DNA of 64,000 nucleotides from Clostridia bacterium. Its GTDB lineage: Bacteria > Bacillota > Clostridia > Lachnospirales > Anaerotignaceae. Where the stretch lies: NCBI GenBank assembly GCA_022786605.1, contig JALFWW010000009.1:124001-188000 (forward strand). The letters run 5' to 3'. Every line of letters starts with the position of its first letter. Within the stretch, counting starts at the first letter, position 1. Under the pieces are notes generated by a model. It worked only from the letters and a program-made list of their open reading frames with translations, made no database searches and had not been told where the DNA came from. Position numbers and translations under genes: made by a program. Positions 19,182 to 27,308 of the stretch are shown piece after piece.

Positions 19182-19970
19182 ATGCCCAGCCGCATTTTGA
19201 AAGAATCAATATGTACGTCGGAAAGTCTGGCGTACTTATCGGCGGAAGCCGAAGTCCTATTCTATCGTCTGATCGTAAAAGCGGACGACTTCGGCCTGTA
19301 TTACGGAAGCCCGAAAATCCTTGCTTTCCTTCTCTTTCCGCTGAACGTACCGACCGAAAAGAAGGTGTCTTCCTGGCTGGCTGAACTTGTGAACGGTGAC
19401 CTTGTGGCTACATACAGAGGTGAAGACGGTCGGCAATATCTGAAACTTCTGTCCTGGGACAAACACCAGAACAGGCGCGCAACAAAACCCAAATACCCAC
19501 TACCGCAAGAATTTGATAACACTTGCAGTCAAGAGGTATCAAGTGATAATTCTGACACTTGCGCGCAAATGCAAGCAGATTCTTCCGTAAACGTAAACGA
19601 AAACGTATTCGAAAACGGAAACGAGAAACGAAAACGAGTATCGGCGCAACGCGGCGCCGGAGTGGACGACGCTTTTGACCAGTTCTGGTCAGTCTATCCA
19701 CGAAAAGTCGGCAAGAAAGACGCCGTGAAGGTCTGGAATCAAATTCGCCCTAACCCAGACTTGACAAACCAGATCGTCCAGGGTGTGGAGCGCTGGAAGC
19801 GTTCTGAACAGTGGACAAAGGACGACGGCCGCTTTATTCCATATCCGGCGACATTCCTTCGCGGTGAACGCTGGAACGAATATGACCGCGCCGAAGTCAT
19901 ACCGTCCCCGAAGCCGGCCACCGTCAAGAACTACGACGACGGCGAAGACTTCCTGGACGGCGGTGAATAA
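19182..19970 (+). CDS. phage replication initiation protein (DnaD/replisome-organizer type)
   Basis: LSAEAEVLFYRLIVKADDFGLYYGSPKILAFLLFPL...; followed by DnaC-like loader. Confidence 0.7.
   Translation: MPSRILKESICTSESLAYLSAEAEVLFYRLIVKADDFGLYYGSPKILAFLLFPLNVPTEKKVSSWLAELVNGDLVATYRGEDGRQYLKLLSWDKHQNRRATKPKYPLPQEFDNTCSQEVSSDNSDTCAQMQADSSVNVNENVFENGNEKRKRVSAQRGAGVDDAFDQFWSVYPRKVGKKDAVKVWNQIRPNPDLTNQIVQGVERWKRSEQWTKDDGRFIPYPATFLRGERWNEYDRAEVIPSPKPATVKNYDDGEDFLDGGE
19589..19636 (+). repeat. cluster of seven AAACG repeats inside the replication gene (candidate origin iterons)
   Basis: AAACG at 19589, 19595, 19601, 19613, 19619, 19626, 19632. Confidence 0.5.
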
Positions 19971-19972
19971 TC

Positions 19973-20833
19973 ATGGCCGACAATATCTGGACGGCCACTG
20001 TCGAAGGTATCGCCGCCAGAGGTAGGGCGAACAACGGCGCCGAAGGCGACTACCGCGACGAAGAAGGCTTCCTGTGCTGTGGCAAGTGCCGAACCAGGAA
20101 AGAAGGCGACATCACGATCGGCGAAAAGACGCTTCGCGTTCCGCACCTGTGCAAGTGCGAATCAGAAGCCAGCCGCCAACGTGAAGCCGAAGAAAAGGCC
20201 GCCGAATTCCGGAAGCAATGCGAACGACTTCGCAAAGACGGAATCACTGATCCGTCGTACCTGTCCCAGAACTTCACCCAGGACGACAACCGAAACGCCA
20301 GAATTTCCGACGTGTGCCGCCGCTATGTGGAACACTGGCCGGAAATGAAGGCCGACAATATCGGAATCCTGTTTTATGGCGGCGTCGGGACCGGAAAGTC
20401 CTTCCTGGCCTGTTGCATAGCAAACGCCTTGATCGACAAACAGGTCCGCGCCAGCGTGACGAACTTTCCCCGAATCCTGAACAAACTTCAAGGCTTCGGC
20501 GAAGATAAACAGGAATTCCTGGACAAGCTGTCCCGATATGACCTTCTTGTCATCGACGACCTGGGCGTCGAAAGGGACACGTCCTACTCCGTGGAACAGG
20601 TCTTCAACGTCATAGACGCCAGAAGCCGCACCGGAAAGCCCCTGATCGTCACGACAAACCTTTCCCTGGCCGACCTTCAAAACCCGTCGTCCCTGGGATA
20701 TGCCCGAATTTATGACCGAATTCTGGAAATGTGTCCGATCAGGCTGAAACTGGCCGGCGATTCCAGAAGAACCCAGAACGCACAAGAACGCCGTGACAAG
20801 GCGAAGCGCCTTCTGGGGCTTGAAAGGACGTGA
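19973..20833 (+). CDS. DnaC-like helicase loader / AAA ATPase
   Basis: Walker A GGVGTGKSFLACCIANAL; Walker B LLVIDDLGVE. Confidence 0.88.
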   Translation: MADNIWTATVEGIAARGRANNGAEGDYRDEEGFLCCGKCRTRKEGDITIGEKTLRVPHLCKCESEASRQREAEEKAAEFRKQCERLRKDGITDPSYLSQNFTQDDNRNARISDVCRRYVEHWPEMKADNIGILFYGGVGTGKSFLACCIANALIDKQVRASVTNFPRILNKLQGFGEDKQEFLDKLSRYDLLVIDDLGVERDTSYSVEQVFNVIDARSRTGKPLIVTTNLSLADLQNPSSLGYARIYDRILEMCPIRLKLAGDSRRTQNAQERRDKAKRLLGLERT

Positions 20834-20837
20834 CAGA

Positions 20838-21233
20838 GTGAAACACTATAAACTGACAATTCCTGGCCTTCTGCCAGGACTGAACGAATATGTGGACGCT
20901 GAACGCGGCGCAAAAGGCAAATACAAGGCCGCCGCTATGAAGAAACAGGCCGAAAACGTGATTGGCTACATGATCAAGACCCAGCTTCGCGGCGTCCGCT
21001 TCACCCGTCCCGTGGTGATACATTACACCTGGATCGAACCGAACCGCCGGAGAGATAAAGACAATATCGCTTTCGCGAAGAAGTTCATTCAGGACAGCCT
21101 TGTCCACGCCGGCGTTCTTCAAAATGACGGCTGGAAACACATTGAACACTTTACCGACGACTTCGCTGTGGACCCGAAGAACCCCCGTGTCGAAGTCGTA
21201 ATCGAAGAATTTGAAGGAGGAAACAAAAAATGA
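20838..21233 (+). CDS. RusA-like Holliday junction resolvase
   Basis: LTIPGLLPGLNEY...IEPNRRRDKDNIAFAKKFIQDSLVHAGVLQNDGW. Confidence 0.8.
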   Translation: MKHYKLTIPGLLPGLNEYVDAERGAKGKYKAAAMKKQAENVIGYMIKTQLRGVRFTRPVVIHYTWIEPNRRRDKDNIAFAKKFIQDSLVHAGVLQNDGWKHIEHFTDDFAVDPKNPRVEVVIEEFEGGNKK

Positions 21234-21931
21234 CTGTACGCGCAAAACTGAAAGACCTTGCACCTGGAACCGTATTCAACGCCGGACCGATCGACGTCCG
21301 CGTCCTGGAACACTTCGCCGACGGAAGAACCCTTCTGATCGCCGATACCTGTATCGCTGACCGCCACTTCGCGGATCAGCCGTTCAAGACCAGACCGGAA
21401 AAGCCGGCCGCAAATCCGAACGACTGGCGCTTTTCAAACCTGAATCGTGAACTGAACACGGAATTCCTGGCCGCGTTCGACCAGACCGAAGGCCCTATCC
21501 GTTCAAAGGACATCTTGACGGCTGACTGGTCCCTGGCTGACCATGAGGGCGGCGAAGGTTACGGAATTATTCAGGCAAAGATCGCGCTTCTGACGCAAAC
21601 CATGTATGAGAAATACGCCGATCAGGGCCTTCTTGAACTTGACGACTGGTGGTGGCTGATCACCCCGTACGCCAGCTACGCGAACTTTGCGCGCGTTGTC
21701 GGCACGGGCGGCAGTCTGAACTACGGCATCGCGTACTTTGGCAGCGGTGGCGTTCGGCCGGCTTTCTTCGTGGAATCTGGGATCGCGTTATCCGTGGAGC
21801 CTGACCAGGTTGAACTTTCCACTTCCGCCCTGTTGGCCGAATTCACTTCGAAACAGCTTGTCGAAGAAGTCCTTCGCAGAATTGCTGAAGGTCAGGAAGA
21901 CGGTGACGACAATGAAGAAGACGACTTTTAA
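21230..21931 (+). CDS. DGR target protein 2 (DUF6273/C-type-lectin-like domain) in early module
   Basis: WWWLITPYASYANFARVVGTGGSLNYGIAYFGSGGVRPAF; contains VR2 matching the TR except at adenines. Confidence 0.85.
   Translation: MTVRAKLKDLAPGTVFNAGPIDVRVLEHFADGRTLLIADTCIADRHFADQPFKTRPEKPAANPNDWRFSNLNRELNTEFLAAFDQTEGPIRSKDILTADWSLADHEGGEGYGIIQAKIALLTQTMYEKYADQGLLELDDWWWLITPYASYANFARVVGTGGSLNYGIAYFGSGGVRPAFFVESGIALSVEPDQVELSTSALLAEFTSKQLVEEVLRRIAEGQEDGDDNEEDDF
21663..21761 (+). repeat. DGR variable repeat VR2
   Basis: 99-nt gapless alignment to TR 44379-44477: 18 mismatches, all at TR adenines. Confidence 0.92.
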
Positions 21932-22142
21932 GCAATGCGCCGCCGGCGACGTCTTCGAACATCAGGGACAAGCCCTGATCAAGACCACGAAGCCGAACAC
22001 AGCGGTCAACCTGAACAGTGGCGCCTTCGCGCACTTTCACGACGGTTCCCTGGTGGATAGAAGCGACCTTGTCCTGATCCACCAGGCGGACCTTCCGTCC
22101 GAAATGCCGGACAGCCTGAAAGGAGGTCGAAACAATGGGTAA
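21912..22142 (+). CDS. phage hypothetical protein
   Basis: MKKTTFKQCAAGDVFEHQGQALIKTTKPNTAVNLNSGAFAHFHDGSLV; overlaps the DGR target 3' end. Confidence 0.55.
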   Translation: MKKTTFKQCAAGDVFEHQGQALIKTTKPNTAVNLNSGAFAHFHDGSLVDRSDLVLIHQADLPSEMPDSLKGGRNNG

Positions 22143-22401
22143 CAAATCCGCCCTTCAACTGGAAGTCGAAAAAGAAATGGGCTTCGAAATCGACGAAGAC
22201 CTGTTCGCATACTTAGAGCATTACGCCAGAAGAAAACTGGAAGTCGCCAACAAAAGCGCCGGCCGCGCCTGGGGCGAAGACGGCTACGGCGACGAATACC
22301 TTTCACTTCTGATCCCTGACGTGATCCGTGAAATGGCCTTTTCTGCTTACTATGACAGACGGTCAGCGGAAAACCTGGCCGCCAGAAAGGCGGTGTCGTG
22401 A
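22135..22401 (+). CDS. phage hypothetical protein
   Basis: RBS AAAGGAGGTC, coupled ORF. Confidence 0.55.
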   Translation: MGNKSALQLEVEKEMGFEIDEDLFAYLEHYARRKLEVANKSAGRAWGEDGYGDEYLSLLIPDVIREMAFSAYYDRRSAENLAARKAVS

Positions 22402-23336
22402 TGAAGAAACTGAATGTTTTATCATTATTTGACGGGATCGCTTGCGGTCGTGTGGCACTTGATCGCGCTGGAATACCTGTGAACAGGTACATAGCAAGCG
22501 AAATCGAACCGAACGCCATTCGCGTTTCTATGACAAACTGGCCGGATATTGAGCAGATCGGCGACGTGACTTCTGTCAAAACGAAAGGACTTCCGGAAAT
22601 AGACCTTCTAATCGGCGGAAGTCCGTGTCAGGGATTTTCGGCAAGCGGAAAAGGATTGAACTTTGTAGACCCACGAAGTCGCCTATTTTTCGAATACGTT
22701 CGAATACTTAAAGAAACACACCCGAAATATTTTCTTCTGGAAAATGTGAAAATGAAGAAAGAATGGTCAGATATTATCACCGATTATCTTGAAGTAGAGC
22801 CGATCGAAATAAATTCCGCCCTTGTATCTGCACAAAATAGAACGCGCCTTTATTGGACAAACATTCCGAATGTGACACAGCCGGAAGATTGTGGAATCTG
22901 TCTGATTGACATTCTTGAAGACGCCGAATGGAAACAACCTGGCGCGATTAGAGGTCGACGGCTAAATAAGGGCGTAATTGTTGGTCGAAGACTTAACGAA
23001 GAAGGACACCGCCAGGACTACAACAAAGACATTCCGATCACACAATGCCTGGAAGTGAGGGCGACGAATACAAATAAGTCGAACTGTATAACTACCGTCG
23101 ACAAAGATAATGTTTTGACACCGCTTCCGCCAGGGCGTTACCCTGACGCGTTTAAGAACAAATTACCATTTAGGTATTACACAACAAAGGAATATTGCAG
23201 ACTTCAAACCTTGCCGGACGACTATGTAAACATGATTCCGGAAACGCAAGCACGAAAGGCGCTGGGGAACGCGTGGACAGTAGACGTTATCGCCCACATT
23301 CTTTCAGGTATTAAAAAGGACGGTGATTCCGAATGA
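22401..23336 (+). CDS. C5 cytosine DNA methyltransferase
   Basis: LSLFDGIACGRVAL; GGSPCQGFSASG; LENVKM; QALGNAWTVDVI-type C-terminus. Confidence 0.92.
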   Translation: MKKLNVLSLFDGIACGRVALDRAGIPVNRYIASEIEPNAIRVSMTNWPDIEQIGDVTSVKTKGLPEIDLLIGGSPCQGFSASGKGLNFVDPRSRLFFEYVRILKETHPKYFLLENVKMKKEWSDIITDYLEVEPIEINSALVSAQNRTRLYWTNIPNVTQPEDCGICLIDILEDAEWKQPGAIRGRRLNKGVIVGRRLNEEGHRQDYNKDIPITQCLEVRATNTNKSNCITTVDKDNVLTPLPPGRYPDAFKNKLPFRYYTTKEYCRLQTLPDDYVNMIPETQARKALGNAWTVDVIAHILSGIKKDGDSE

Positions 23337-23869
23337 TACCGTTTCCGAAAAAGAAGTATTCTGTCATATACGCCGATCCGCCGTGGAACTACGCGGCTGG
23401 TGGAAAGACGCGAAACGTCGAAAGACACTACCACACAATGAAGCCGGAAGACATCTATTCCCTTCCGGTTCAGGATATAGCCGAAGACGACTGTCTTCTG
23501 TTCCTGTGGGCCACATTCCCGAACCTGGACGTCGCCCTGGAAACGATCCGTCGCTGGGGCTTCCAGTACAAAACAGCCGCCTTCGTCTGGGTGAAGCGAA
23601 ACCGGAAATCGCCTTCCTGGTTCTGGGGCCTGGGGAACTGGACACGCGCAAACGCGGAAATCTGCCTTCTGGCCACAAAAGGCAAACCGAAGCGCGCGTC
23701 AGCGTCAGTCCATAGCATAATCGACGCCCCGATCGGCCGTCACAGCGAAAAGCCGGCCGAAGCCCGTGACAGGATCGTTCAGCTTGCGGGGGGGATCAAT
23801 GATCGAACTATTTGCAAGAAAGACCGCCCCTGGCTGGGATTCCTGGGGCGACGAAGTGGAAGGCGGTGA
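23333..23869 (+). CDS. MT-A70-family adenine methyltransferase (C-terminus apparently frameshifted)
   Basis: YSVIYADPPWNYAAGG...; expected C-terminus MIELFARKTAPGWDSWGDEVEGGE sits in another frame after a G7 tract at 23788-23794. Confidence 0.85.
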   Translation: MIPFPKKKYSVIYADPPWNYAAGGKTRNVERHYHTMKPEDIYSLPVQDIAEDDCLLFLWATFPNLDVALETIRRWGFQYKTAAFVWVKRNRKSPSWFWGLGNWTRANAEICLLATKGKPKRASASVHSIIDAPIGRHSEKPAEARDRIVQLAGGINDRTICKKDRPWLGFLGRRSGRR

Positions 23870-23875
23870 AAACAA

Positions 23876-24346
23876 ATGACAAGACTGAAAAGGTTCAAGA
23901 TCGGACTGTTTACAATCACCCTGGGAATGGTCCTGGTGGGCGCGTCCTTCGCCCTGGCTGACGATAAAGCAGTCGCCGAAGGAATTATCCTACCGGAAGA
24001 ATTAAACGAAACCACGGCCATTCTGACGCCGTCTGTGGCCATTGCAGAAAATGAACCAACCACACAGCCGGAGGAATGGATCGACGCCGTGGCGACGGCT
24101 TACTGTCCTTGTGAAATATGCTGTGGAAAATGGGCGCTGAATCGCCCTGACGGTATCGTCTACACGACCAGCGGAGCCATAGCCGAAGAAGGTGTCACAA
24201 TCGCGGCCGACTGGTCCGTGTATTCGCCAGGTACTATCCTTTACATAGAAGACATAGGCGAACGGACCGTCCAGGATCGCGGACCTTTGCGGACACCTGG
24301 GAATCGACCTGGAAGAAGTAATCGAAATCAAAATGGCCTACAATGA
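23876..24346 (+). pseudogene. 3D-domain protein truncated and joined to a MazG-like 3' remnant
   Basis: Signal/TM, AVATAYCPCEICCGKWALN...GVTIAADWSVYSPGTILYIEDIGERTVQDRG, then loss of the 3D-domain end; other frame encodes RIADLCGHLGIDLEEVIEIKMAYNEGRPYKHGKKF*. Confidence 0.65.
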
Positions 24347-24400
24347 AGGCCGCCCGTACAAGCACGGAAAGAAATTCTGATCCCGAAGGGAGGAAACACA

Positions 24401-24787
24401 ATGAATCAGTGTCAACTTATGGGGCGCCTGGTACGCGACCCCGAACTGAAATACACGCCACAAGGAACGGCCGTCACGTCGTTCACCTTGGCCGTCGACC
24501 GCCGTTTCAATCGCGACAAGGCCGACTATATCAATATTATCGCGTGGCGCCAGACCGCCGAATTCGTCGCGAAGCACTTCGCCAAAGGCCAGCGCGTCGC
24601 AATCGTCGGAAGCATACAGACCCGATCCTGGGAAGATAACGACGGTGGCAAACACAAGGCCGTCGAAATCGTCGCCGATTCTGTCTATTTTGCGGACGCC
24701 AAAAAGGAAAGCGCCGCCGGAAGCTACGCCGAAAGCGCCATGACGTCCGAAGGCTTCGAAGTGACCGACGAAGATATTCCGTTCTGA
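24401..24787 (+). CDS. ssb: single-stranded DNA-binding protein
   Basis: MNQCQLMGRLVRDPELKYTPQGTAVTSFTLAVDR...EDIPF C-terminal tip. Confidence 0.94.
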   Translation: MNQCQLMGRLVRDPELKYTPQGTAVTSFTLAVDRRFNRDKADYINIIAWRQTAEFVAKHFAKGQRVAIVGSIQTRSWEDNDGGKHKAVEIVADSVYFADAKKESAAGSYAESAMTSEGFEVTDEDIPF

Positions 24788-24817
24788 AAATAGACTGGGG
24801 AAAGGCGGTGAAGATAC

Positions 24818-25315
24818 ATGGACAAACCCAAAGAAAGCAAAGTCAGAACAAGGGTCATGGAAATCCTTCGGAACCATGATCAGGAAGCGCGTGTCATAGA
24901 AGCACAGATCGCCGCCGAAAAGGAAGCCCTGGAAGCCGACCTGGAATTCATTCTTGAATCGGCTTACCCGTCCAGTCAGTTATCCGACGCCGACGTCCGC
25001 GTCCAGTCTTCACCTGACCCAGACGGAAGACTGGTTCGCATGGTCGACAAGCGCGACCGAAGAAGACAAAGAGCAAACGAAGCGATCGGCAATCTGGAAC
25101 GCCAACTTCAACAGATCACAGAAGTTCAAAACCTGGTCTATACCCTGGACACCCGTTCGAAATGCGTCCTTCTTGCCCTGTACTACCCTTACAGGTCATA
25201 CGACGAAGCGGCCGAATTCCTTCAAGTCGAAAGGACAACCGTCTATCGACAAAGAGAAATCGCCCTGAACAGGCTTTTCGCCAGGGCTGAACGGTCAAAA
25301 GCCTTCCACGAATAA
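24818..25315 (+). CDS. sigma-region-4-like phage transcriptional activator (ArpU/RinA-like)
   Basis: C-terminal HTH YRSYDEAAEFLQVERTTVYRQREIALNRLFARAE; sits before terminase. Confidence 0.65.
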   Translation: MDKPKESKVRTRVMEILRNHDQEARVIEAQIAAEKEALEADLEFILESAYPSSQLSDADVRVQSSPDPDGRLVRMVDKRDRRRQRANEAIGNLERQLQQITEVQNLVYTLDTRSKCVLLALYYPYRSYDEAAEFLQVERTTVYRQREIALNRLFARAERSKAFHE

Positions 25316-25322
25316 AAATTTA

Positions 25323-25370
25323 TGCAACTATGTGCAACTGTTTGCAACTACTTGCAACTATGTGCAACTG
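25323..25370 (+). repeat. five GCAACT repeats with exact 10-bp period
   Basis: GCAACT at 25324, 25334, 25344, 25354, 25364. Confidence 0.85.
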
Positions 25371-25387
25371 TCAACGGGAAAAATATA

Positions 25388-25396
25388 TGGTATAAC
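25388..25396 (+). promoter_or_regulatory. putative late promoter, extended -10
   Basis: TGG-TATAAC about 21 bp downstream of the last GCAACT repeat; weak -35. Confidence 0.45.
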
Positions 25397-25445
25397 ATCA
25401 TCGTGGACTTGCGCGTCCACCCTCCTATTGATATAGGGTACAGGA

Positions 25446-25473
25446 AGACGTTCCTTCGGGAGCGTCTTTTTTG
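25446..25473 (+). terminator. terminator-like hairpin in leader before terS
   Basis: AGACGtTCC-TTCG-GGAgCGTCTTTTTT. Confidence 0.65.
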
Positions 25474-25522
25474 TACCCGAATTCAGAGGAAATACCGAAA
25501 ATCAGAAAGGAAGGTGTGAATC

Positions 25523-26050
25523 ATGGCAAAGCTGACGCCGAAACAAGCCCGTTTCTGTGAAGAATATCTGGTCGACCTGAACGCGACACAGGCCGCGATC
25601 CGCGCCGGATATTCTGTCGAATCGGCTGGAAGTATCGGAAGTGAAAACCTGACGAAACCTGAAATTCGCGCGCGCATAGAAACCGCAATGGCCGAAAGGT
25701 CCAAAAGAACCGGAATCAACGCCGACCGCGTTCTTCGGGAACTGGGACGAATCGCCTTCGTGAATCCGAAGGACGTCATTGACTTACAGACTGCGGAAGT
25801 GAAGCCGGACACCAGCGACGACGATCTGGCGGCTATCGCCGGAATGAAAGTCAAATATGTCCCACATAAGGACTTCGACGAAAACGGCGATCCTGTCATT
25901 GAACAGGCAATCGAACGCGAAGTCAAACTATGCGACAAACTGAAAGCGCTTGAACTTTGCGGCCGTCACCTGGGAATGTTCAAAGACAATCCCGAAGCGA
26001 ATGTCCCTGTAACGGTGGTGATCAATTATGACTACGGCGGCGAAGATTGA
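25523..26050 (+). CDS. terS: terminase small subunit
   Basis: LTPKQARFCEEYLVDLNATQAAIRAGYS. Confidence 0.92.
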   Translation: MAKLTPKQARFCEEYLVDLNATQAAIRAGYSVESAGSIGSENLTKPEIRARIETAMAERSKRTGINADRVLRELGRIAFVNPKDVIDLQTAEVKPDTSDDDLAAIAGMKVKYVPHKDFDENGDPVIEQAIEREVKLCDKLKALELCGRHLGMFKDNPEANVPVTVVINYDYGGED

Positions 26051-27299
26051 ATTCAAGGCGGCGGCACAGTTTAACCCTGTCTTCCGCCCCGTCAACGAAT
26101 GGCGCGGCCGATATAGGATTCTGAAAGGTTCAGCCGGTTCCGGAAAGTCTGTGAATATCGCCCAGGACTATATCGCGAAACTGTCCGATCCGGCCTATAC
26201 CGGCGCGAACCTTCTTGTCGTGCGAAAGATTGAAGAAACAAACCGCGACAGTACCTTCGCCGAATTACAGGCGGCAATATACAGAATGTTCGGTCCCTAT
26301 GCTGACCGCTTCTGGAAAGTGAATCTGAATCCGCTTGCGCTGGAATGTAAGATCACCGGAAACAGAATCATTTTTCGCGGTGTCAAGGATCAGCGACAGC
26401 GTGAAAAGGTGAAGTCGATCACCTTCAAGAACGGGAAACTGGTCTGGATATGGTGCGAAGAAGCGACAGAACTTCTTTCCGAAGACGTCGACATTCTGGA
26501 CGACCGTCTTCGTGGTAATCTGAACGAACTGAATCCGAATCTGTACTACCAGATAACAATGACGTTCAACCCAGTCAGCGCGACGCACTGGATCAAAGGG
26601 CGGTACTTCGACAAGGCCGATCCCGACGTCCTGGCCCACCATTCAACATATAAGACAAACCGATTCATAGACCCAGCCTATTTTCGCCGTATGGAGCGAC
26701 GCAAGGAAGAAGACCCCGAAGGTTATCGCGTCTATGGCCTGGGTGAATGGGGCGAACTGGGCGGCCTGATCCTGACGAACTTCGAAGTCCACGACTTCAA
26801 GACCGGAAAAGACAACTTCGACGCCTTCTATTATGGCCAGGACTTCGGCTATAACCACGCGGACGCCATTCTGGGCGTCGGCTGGAAAGACGGCGAAGTG
26901 TATATCTGTTCCGAAATCTATGTCTTTGAAAAGGACACCGAAGAAATTATCAGTCTGGCCAAACAGAACAAAGTCGACCAACGGATCGAAATGTTCTGCG
27001 ATTCCGCTGAACCGGACAGAATTAAGACCTGGTCAAAGGCTGGCTTTCGCGCTTACCCTGTGAAGAAAGAGCCTGGAAGCGTGAAAGCACAAATCGACTG
27101 GCTGAAAGGCCGGAAAATCCACATTCACCCGTCATGCGTGAATGTACTGAAAGAAGTCCAACAATGGAAATGGAAAAAGGACCCGACGTCCGGTCTTTAC
27201 ATAGACGAACCGGTCGAATTTATGGACGACGCTATGGCCGCCCTTCGTTATTCGGTCGAACGTCTACGTCGTGGTTCTTCTATCGAAGTATTGAAGTGA
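26028..27299 (+). CDS. terL: terminase large subunit (PBSX family)
   Basis: RILKGSAGSGKSVNIAQDYI; VWIWCEEATELLSEDVDILDDRLRG; YGQDFGYNHADA. Confidence 0.93.
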   Translation: MTTAAKIEFKAAAQFNPVFRPVNEWRGRYRILKGSAGSGKSVNIAQDYIAKLSDPAYTGANLLVVRKIEETNRDSTFAELQAAIYRMFGPYADRFWKVNLNPLALECKITGNRIIFRGVKDQRQREKVKSITFKNGKLVWIWCEEATELLSEDVDILDDRLRGNLNELNPNLYYQITMTFNPVSATHWIKGRYFDKADPDVLAHHSTYKTNRFIDPAYFRRMERRKEEDPEGYRVYGLGEWGELGGLILTNFEVHDFKTGKDNFDAFYYGQDFGYNHADAILGVGWKDGEVYICSEIYVFEKDTEEIISLAKQNKVDQRIEMFCDSAEPDRIKTWSKAGFRAYPVKKEPGSVKAQIDWLKGRKIHIHPSCVNVLKEVQQWKWKKDPTSGLYIDEPVEFMDDAMAALRYSVERLRRGSSIEVLK

Positions 27300-27308
27300 G
27301 GTGTAAAA

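Noticed and set aside
25323-25370. Considered as a CRISPR-like or random tandem repeat
   Set aside because: Repeat unit is 10 bp with no spacers and no cas genes; phasing and promoter context favour protein-binding sites.
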